64,000 bases of DNA from positions 3,982,001 through 4,046,000 of the forward strand of contig CM024189.1 of assembly GCA_013433145.1 (NCBI GenBank), read 5' to 3'. The stretch's first letter is position 1, and every line of letters begins with the position of its first letter. The notes under the pieces are model-generated. The model made no database searches. It had not been told where the DNA came from and saw only the letters and a program-made list of their open reading frames with translations. Positions 56,857 through 64,000 of this stretch are shown one piece after another. This stretch comes from Ascaris suum (taxonomy: Eukaryota; Nematoda; Chromadorea; Rhabditida; Ascarididae). The position numbers and the translations under genes are program-made.

Positions 56857-57045
56857 TCAAATTGCTTTCCAAAAAATATCTTTCGTTTTCCTCGTTTTTA
56901 GCACATCACCCATCGATCGAAGTAATGAATATGGAGTAACCACATCGCACACTTCTTTGAAGTCCACATCGGCGAGATCGAAAATATTTTGCTGATCTTT
57001 TGCATGAGAGGTTTCCCCAGTTATTTCTACGCTCACCGTTACCAT
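56857..57045 (-). other. 62-codon ORF, unidentified
   Basis: ATG to TGA with balanced acidic/basic composition (DLADVDFKEVCDVVTPYSLL). An upstream in-frame stop rules out extension without splicing. No homology recognised; could be chance or a small gene. Confidence 0.2.
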
Positions 57046-57053
57046 TGAGTGCT

Positions 57054-57077
57054 CATTTCAAAGTATGCTTTGAAATG
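57054..57077. repeat. Perfect 10-bp inverted repeat with 4-base loop
   Basis: CATTTCAAAG, TATG, CTTTGAAATG; sits 9 bases upstream of the 62-codon minus-strand ORF. Confidence 0.9.
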
Positions 57078-58579
57078 ACGACGTTTTAGTCTCTGTCAAG
57101 GTATGCAGTTAGTCGTATTGAGAAAGTCAAAAACGTTTCAAAGCGTTCGAAACGCACAACACCATAGAAACTGTCCGGTAACTCGCTCGATCTTTCGCAT
57201 TACTCTGTTTTTCTTAGATAATAAAGAATTGCCTATGCAACAATCTGCCATGGCTGATAGCATAGAATCGATTCGGATGAGTTTATAACGTGCGAAAATG
57301 CGAAAGCAAATAAATCGATACGAAAATTCTTGAACATCGAGCAGTGATGCGCCTCAATCGTCAAATTCTCGTTTGTATGAATAGATATTATCATCAACGT
57401 CAGAAAATGTGAGTGGTGCACATTCGAGGAAGCCATAAAATTCACAAAGATTCAGTTTCGAGAATCTCCCTTATAATAAAAGAATGATGAAGCAACGTGC
57501 TGCTCACCTGCTTTTAGGTGCTTCAAAATTTCTGAAACAATCCACATCATAACCACATGCTCATCATAGTGTCATCAACTTCTAAGTAACGCTATCGAGC
57601 AACCCATTACGCTATCCACTCCGGTGAAAGATTAGGTCACCGCTAAGAGATAAATGCAACGTTTTTTGTGGCAATTTTTATGCGATTTTATGTTTTAGTG
57701 GAGTCACTAGAATAGCCTTGCTTCCCCTGAACTTTTTGTGTGTGTGCGCGTGTGGACGAGCTCATTTGTGTGTCTGTCACAGCAGTGTTTCCCGAAAGTG
57801 CAAATGTTTGTGTGTAATTTGCTAGGTATTAAGCAGGAAATTTGTTAGGCATCTATCTAAGGATCTAAAAAAATCGCCCTAATTACTTGACATTTTACAT
57901 ACATTTCATATCGGAAAACCACCTTAACATTGTAACTTTTTCATTTTCAGGCCTCAACAATTTCCCAAAAACCTTTCGAAGCATTACTTTTGGCGCACTC
58001 ATTTCTCTTACCAACTTACAAGTAACCGATCTGCGGATTTTTCTCGCGGCAAAATCATCGCGGAAAGTCAAAAACTGAAAGTGATATTTTCTAATTTCTA
58101 AACAAAAAGGCAACGATTCATCGAAAATGATATGCTTCAAATATTTCTTATTAAAGTTTCTAGACAATATTTAGCGGTTGGGTGCAATTGCCAAATTGTT
58201 CAGTTGGAAGCTTCAAATCCTTGTCATTATTTCTCTGCTTGTCTTACTCCCTAAAAAATACGGAAGCGATAGCGAACTCATTCCGTTCTAGTTGAGACAG
58301 GTAAGGATATATTACCCCTGCGTGGTTTTATTCAGAAGAACTGTAAAACATGCAGCTAGAACTAAAACGCGGTTTGAAAACTTTGTAAGAATGTCGTGCC
58401 CACATGTGCAGTTTCCAAGGCAGTTCGCAATTGCGAAAGTTCTCCTATTTATTGCACCTTAGAAAATTCCAAGCCGATTTAAATTGGATCAAAATTAATT
58501 AAGAATGTTTTCTGGAGGAAAAGTGAGCAAATACATTACGAGGACAATCACGAGTATGTGCTTTTTGTATACTCTTTAT

Positions 58580-58770
58580 TCCACAAAATGAAACTCGTCG
58601 GAAGGAAAGTGACACTTGCCAATATCGAGATAGATTTGAGGTGGAGTACGTAAACAGTTTCTTTCCCAGGTTATGCAGAAGAAAAACAGTTGAATGCATC
58701 CACATTTAAACAGAAATTTTCGCTTGCCAATTGAGCAGTGAGGAAGTTTGATATTAAACACTTTGGGGAA
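58580..58770 (-). other. Possible terminal exon with overlapping poly(A) signal
   Basis: A 60-odd-codon frame rich in Cys (KCGCIQLFFFCITWERNC) ends GTGGAATAAAG, so the TAA stop overlaps AATAAA. It lies downstream of the membrane-protein exons but starts in phase 0, not the phase 2 they need. An alternative acceptor, TTCTTTCAG at about 58784, would end that protein at once (CTA GAT TAA). Confidence 0.25.
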
Positions 58771-60404
58771 TTTAATCTAGACTGAAAGAACTGCAGAAAT
58801 GTTTTCTTTTCGAAAATGATTAAGATGAAACGTCGCGTAAAGGAAATGCACCAGTGTTAATTGCTCGCAAATTTGACACGCATTATTCGATTTTTCATAG
58901 ATTCGCCCCATATTTTCTCACCACATTCCTACAAAAACTCATTCGGGCAAATCTCAAAGTACACATTTCTTACAAAGGTATTAGTTCCTTTAGTTAAACC
59001 GGAAGTTGTACTAACTTAGATTGGATATAACAATAAGAACATTGATAGAACAGCAGATCGAAATTTTTGAAAAAAAATCAACTCTCTTTGTGCTTTAGCA
59101 CATACCGTATTTCCCAGTTAGTGCACAGCGCTCTAGACTTTTCAAAACGGAGCTGTAAAAGAATTGTTTAGTGGAAGCTGAAGGGTAGGTTTGTATTGAT
59201 CTCGAGTTTTGACACTAAATTATGAAGAGGAAGGGAGAGCGAGAGCGTACGTTTGAGAAAATTTAGTGAGTGGTGTATACTCGGCAAAATCTGCATTTCC
59301 GTAGTAGTGACGTCTTCATGCATCCCAAATTCACTGGCACCTTCATGAAGTCAGTACGCAAGCATGTCAGGAAATAGAATTAATCTTTTCCAATCGCAAG
59401 CAACTGAGCGCTTATGTTTGCGGTGGCGTCTAGCGTTGGCAGTCTTCCAAAGCGAATGTGTTTGAGTGGCAAGGCTTATAAATAAAACAATACGTTGCTT
59501 CTGCATGACAACTATCTATGCAAGCCGTCAAGGCTATAAGTTTAAAGTTTATTACTTTCTCGTTTACTTCGGACAAGTAATTATTTTCTCATCTAAACAA
59601 GCTGAGCAATCACCATTTATTGAAATGCACATTATTTTCTCATGCACATCATCTAAGCAAGTAATCCAAGAATGTTAGCCAGCAAATATGCACGAAATAA
59701 CGCTATGCGACGAGAGAATGCAAATTAGTTTCTCATAGTGCTGTGTAGAATGTTGACATATCTAATTAGGCGAAAGTGATTTGTTCAAACATCGGTGTGT
59801 AGGCAAATAGCTTGTGGCTTATATGCAAAATAGCTCAATATTAATGGTCCTCGCTATGCAATTATTTCGACGCTCTAATACCACAATGATAACTGAGTGC
59901 ATGCATTAATTATTGAAGCACTCAGAATTGTCACATAAATCTAAAATGTTTTCTAGTTATTGTCAATATGCTTTTAGCTGTGAATTGCCTTTTCCCATTC
60001 TTGACACAACAAGCAACAATCAATCACATAAACAAAGTAAACTTCAAATATGCCGCTTATTTAGAATATCCCTCTATCATAACACTCTATTGTCTCAATA
60101 ACAGGGTGTTTTGAATTCGGTAGTTGTTTTTTTTCTTTTTTTTGTAATAGTGTACCGACTTAAATAGCCATTAATTTCATCAAAGCAAGTGAAACGCATA
60201 CGTTTTTTTCTGTTGAAGTCAAATATACAGTTGAGAATGTATGCACCATGCAATTGGTCATAAACATACAATGTAAAATTCTAGTGGTCTTGACTATTAC
60301 ACTAATTGCATCGCTTTCACTAGAATAGTTGTACACATTTCGTAATTTCTAGCCATAAATACAAACAGCTCATATATCGACTAAAAGATTTGAGATGGAC
60401 AAAC

Positions 60405-60571
60405 CTAAGATCTTCTCTAGCGGAAGCGGGGAGCAAAAAGAAAGAAACAGCAGCAAAAATAAAGCATAAAGCTCCACGTGTGATACGTGGAAGCGGTGCT
60501 GTCCATAAGCGAATGTGGTCAACGCAGCCAATATAGCAAATGGAAAAAGCGAAGAACCCCAAACATAAGAA
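60405..60571 (-). CDS. Membrane-protein gene: two-helix exon
   Basis: Acceptor CTGTTCAG, donor CTTAG|GTTTGT, 167 bases. Encodes two hydrophobic segments separated by DHIRLWTAPLPRITRG. Confidence 0.55.
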
Positions 60572-62115
60572 CTGAACAGAACATTATTGTTTTGTTATTA
60601 TAGTATAGAATATGACAGATTTTACCCTTCCTTAGCGATAAAAGTTGCGAATCTAATATTGCGAATGATGAAGTGCTATTGACAATTTCATGCTTTCATA
60701 AAATTCAAATTTCGCATAAAGTTGAATGAAAGTCAGAAGGTGAAACGTTGAAGCGACTGAATAATGCAAAATGTTGCAGTGGATTTTACCGTCATAATAC
60801 TCATGTCTACCGCCTTGGAACTTCAGTTATTTGAGCATAATGCAAAATTTTTCGCGTTTAAGATGATGCATCTCTCTCCGTATTGGATAAAATGAGCACG
60901 TGGCTCGCTTTTTCTTCTCTTCAGAAATCAAGGCAACCAGTTTTTCGTGCTAAATTTGTAGGATGATGTTTTAGGTGATAATTGCACCAGATGAGAGGCA
61001 CTGTCATATAACTTAATTTGTATACGGATGTGTTGGAAAAGAATAGAAACCCATACTAAACAATGCCATTAACGGGTCAGTGAGCGCACTTGGCAATCGT
61101 GGATGTCAGTGCGTGAAAACAATGGAACATGTGCACACAACACTCGCTTAAATCAATTGAAATGGAAAATTTTGGCGAATAAACGCGATTGAGCGTTACA
61201 AGGTCGTCGTTGCACATGAAGGCGTTGTGACTCTTTCGAAACATTCCATGTCTAAAGAAAACTGAGAAAAGCTCTGGCGAACTTAAGTGACCCAATTTTG
61301 TTTGAGCATTCACTACAAACCTCAATAAGTATAATATTCTATACCAAAGATTAATGAGTAATGAATTCGTCAAGGTTAATAACAATTATAAACAACTGAA
61401 ACTGTGAGGCAAACTAATAGAAAAACGATTTTAACATGGGAAATATCCAACTGCAGAAAAAAAATAGTGGCTACGCTTGGCTTTCAGCTTTAAAGCTTCT
61501 TCAGTAGAGCCCATGAAGAATGAATAATGTGCCTCAAACAATGACATTGTTTTAAAATGAATTGTTTAGATTGTTTAGAAAAAGTGCTTCACGAAGCATC
61601 GCAAAACCCACGAAAAATGCGTTCGTAGAAAGAGCACTTTAAATGCACGTATATTATCAAACCTTTTTTTCGGAATGAGTGCAATAATCTTGAAAAGATT
61701 AGGGGAGAACAATTTCAATATAATACTTTCTATTCGTGACTAAATGTGACAGCAGAATAATGCCATTGTTAAGTTGAAACTAACAAGACAATAACGCAGC
61801 TATCAAACGAACGTTTAAAATGAAATGTGCCAAGATCTATCAGATGCTGATATATTCATATGCATATTTCGCAGTCGCGCTACTCGAAAAATCGCCTCAG
61901 CTGTGAAATATATTGTCGAAAGCTAATGAACAACGCAGTGATCTCCGCTTTTTTTTTACAGAGTAGTTAAATGCGCATTGCACACTTATAGCACAACACG
62001 ATAAATACATCGGCAAATGAAAATCCCAGATTTTCAAGCTTTGCGTTAAACTTCAATTTCGTCTCTCTTGATCCACCTAGACGTGGGAGGAGATACTGTT
62101 TTTGATGCCGCACAT
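60405..62115 (-). CDS. Unidentified small membrane protein, three exons (ends missing)
   Basis: Three minus-strand exons join in consistent phase (2-2, then 2-0, 0-2) with good GT-AG sites. The product has an N-terminal hydrophilic part (PPTSR|HGMFRKSHNAF), a short Cys-containing segment and two hydrophobic helices (FLCLGFFAFSICYIGCV and RGALCFIFAAVSFFLLPAS) split by IRLWTAPLPRIT. Each exon is a local GC peak. I do not recognise the family. Start exon and terminal exon were not fixed; a possible 3' end near 58780 or 58590 is discussed separately. Confidence 0.5.
61185..61251 (-). CDS. Membrane-protein gene: middle exon
   Basis: Acceptor TTTCTTTAG, donor AATCGC|GTTTAT, 67 bases. HGMFRKSHNAFMCNDDLVTL; ends in phase 0. 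Confidence 0.5.
62077..62115 (-). CDS. Membrane-protein gene: 39-base exon
   Basis: Acceptor GATTTAG, donor GTCTAG|GTGGAT. The frame giving ASKTVSPPTS ends in AG, completing an Arg codon with the next exon. Confidence 0.4.
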   Translation of the reverse strand: MCGIKNSISSHV

Positions 62116-64000
62116 CTAAATCATGACAGTGTGAAGTAACAATGACCGCAAAGTGTTCTTTTTTCTCATGCCTTGGTCCTCTACTGTATTGTAGCATCGG
62201 ATTTAAAAGAATAGATATGTTTCACCAAAAAAGCTCCCGCGACTCGAATACGGGGCTGCAGTGACGGGAACAAACTGACACCATAACATAGGTACATCAA
62301 AAGAGCGCATGTGCTGCCGCTTTGAACTGGGATCTGAAACCGGCCAAGAGTCTAGAAAGCCAGTCCCTGCTTTCTAAAGCTTCGTTCGTTGCAGCAGATC
62401 TCGACGAATGTATGGGCACATGACTGGAAAAAGCTTATTTAAAAGGCAAAGTCGCTGAAAACAAACAAACAAACAAACAAACAGTGCTAACTACTGCGTT
62501 TCGTCTTTGAAATCGAACAAAATAGTTTCAACTGTTTAATCAGTAATAAAGAATGCAGTTGTCCCCTTCATAGATGTACTTCAAAAACTTCGTCAGAACA
62601 TTTAACGGGGTGTTCAGAAGCTGGCATGTCCGGAAGTTATCGCGACTGTGCTTTCTGCGAAAACAAAACAAAACAATAGCTATGCAAAATTCAACACAAA
62701 AGAATTACTCAAAAAATGTTTGAAACAGATGAAAGAAATAAAACATTCGAGCGACCGAATTACGGCTCGAGTGGAGATTGTGTGAATAAGAGCCATAAAG
62801 GAATTCAATATATGCCAAATGTTGATTCTCATTAAGAATTTTTCTCTAGAACCTAGAGCGATTAAGCATATGAACGATGCTCGCACACGAAATAGATAGT
62901 CATTAATCTAGCAGAAAATGCTTAGCATCGCTTCGTTACAATTGCGATCCGAAGTTTTGGCAAATTGTTCACAATGAGTGAAAAAATTTAAACAAGCTCG
63001 ATGTTGCAACCAACTCAACCTCAACTTTCTAGCTTTGAACTCAAACTGTTGAGTTATCGAAAACTGTTGAATTACTAATCGAATTACACTTCTAAAAATC
63101 CTCTTTCATTCTTCTCACTATCAAACCGTGCACGATTAAGAGACGGTTTTAAATTTAATCACTCGTTCAATGAGGACAAATTTCTTATCATTTCGGCTAT
63201 CAGCATTGGAACTCATTTTCAGCTTCTTTTCGCACAACAGAGCTGAGATTTTTCGTATCTTCAACAATGTTTCATAAGTAGATGTTTCGATGCCATCTTT
63301 TTAATCATTAGAATGAGTCACTTAAACAGTTAATACTTTTCAGCACTCAGTATTATCAATTTTTTCTTATTTCTGTTGTCATTTAAAATACCCTTCCTCT
63401 GTTTGTTGAGTTCAATTCTGTTGGTAGCTGACTTCCGCTTGCACCAGATCTCGGATTTTATCGATTCGAAATGTTTATTGGCCGCTTGTACAGTTGAAGA
63501 GTTTGCAAACAAGCTGGATTTTTGCTGTGGAGACTTGCACAGTCTCTTTGAGACCTGTATTCTGTATATGAAATTTCATGCATGATCTTTATCTACTGAT
63601 TCTGCGTCCACCCCATTCATATAAACAACTTGTGGACATACGATTGACGTATTGACGTATTCTTAACAAAGAAAGCCTAAGGGCACATGTTGCCGCAGAT
63701 TCATGTATTTGCTGCTCTCTATTACGAGAGTCGTCTCTGCGATGGTGTTGTTGAGCATTATCAAACTCACCACAGCAGATTATCATAAATTTTTATGCGG
63801 ATTAGTGGTTCCCAAACTTGTTGAGAGGAAAAAACCCTTGCCAAAATGAATCCTAAGAATCGATAAAACACGATGTATTTTGCCACCACTGAAAAGCACA
63901 AGCGGTGGATTCTACGTTTGTGAAACCGGTTCTAGATTAGTTGAACATTAGTTGAACAAGCTTGCCGAGTGACCCGCCTTGAAATGGCCGCCAAATATGC
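62116..64000. other. No supported gene
   Basis: AT-rich sequence with an (AAAC)n tract at 62457-62483. A plus-strand frame at 63376-63585 has hydrophobic and Cys-rich parts (KCLLAACTVEEFANKLDFCC) but no ATG at its start. Sequence near 63805 (TGGTTCCCAAACTTG) resembles ends of common DNA-transposon repeats. None is firm. Confidence 0.4.
62457..62483. repeat. (AAAC)n microsatellite
   Basis: Six tandem AAAC units. Confidence 0.9.

Larger units (their letters stand above)
46331..60404. other. Gene-poor AT-rich region
   Basis: No recognisable protein family, tRNA or rRNA. It holds an (AT)n tract, a diverged minisatellite at 56.0-56.7 kb, two GC-rich blocks (47.26-47.44 and 53.86-54.13 kb) and scattered short ORFs. 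It should include upstream regulatory DNA of the receptor, which has its start at 46287. Confidence 0.5.

Overview
The window looks like nuclear DNA of a nematode, probably a strongylid (clade V) parasite. It is AT-rich, with many short exons, GT-AG introns of varied length, degenerate non-LTR retrotransposon sequence, (AT)n tracts and a likely spliced-leader acceptor. The species assignment is inference; nothing in the window names it. All convincing genes lie on the minus strand.

Bases 110-22966: a long ABCC/MRP-type ABC exporter, read right to left. I traced 28 coding exons by family homology, splice sites and reading phase. They run from the TMD0 N-terminus through TMD1, NBD1, an acidic/basic linker and TMD2 into the Walker A of NBD2, where the window cuts the gene off. 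One TMD0 exon (TM2) was not found; the intron where it should lie (18740-21837) contains a decayed plus-strand non-LTR retrotransposon. One intron uses a GC donor, and the linker has an unresolved reading-frame step.

Bases 22967-27008: about 4 kb of AT-rich spacer between two genes in head-to-tail order.

Bases 27009-46287: a near-complete metabotropic glutamate receptor (class C GPCR, group II / mgl-1-like). Twenty-one coding exons give a protein of about 930 residues: signal peptide, Venus-flytrap domain, cysteine-rich domain, seven TM helices and a Ser/Arg-rich tail ending in a class I PDZ-type motif. One junction (35609/34794) does not keep frame with GT-AG sites. Two ligand-contact positions carry conservative substitutions and a Lys-rich insert sits in the ligand-binding domain.

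Bases 46320-60404: gene-poor, AT-rich DNA with two GC-rich blocks, an (AT)n tract, a diverged minisatellite and a few small ORFs of unknown status.

Bases 60405-62115: three phase-compatible minus-strand exons of an unidentified small membrane protein. The rest to 64000 has no gene I can support.

The two large genes are not obviously a functional unit: one is a drug/conjugate exporter, the other a neuronal glutamate receptor. I found no wholly new system. The most checkable novelties are the altered NBD1 H-loop, the GC-AG intron, the receptor binding-site substitutions and insert, and the unidentified membrane protein.
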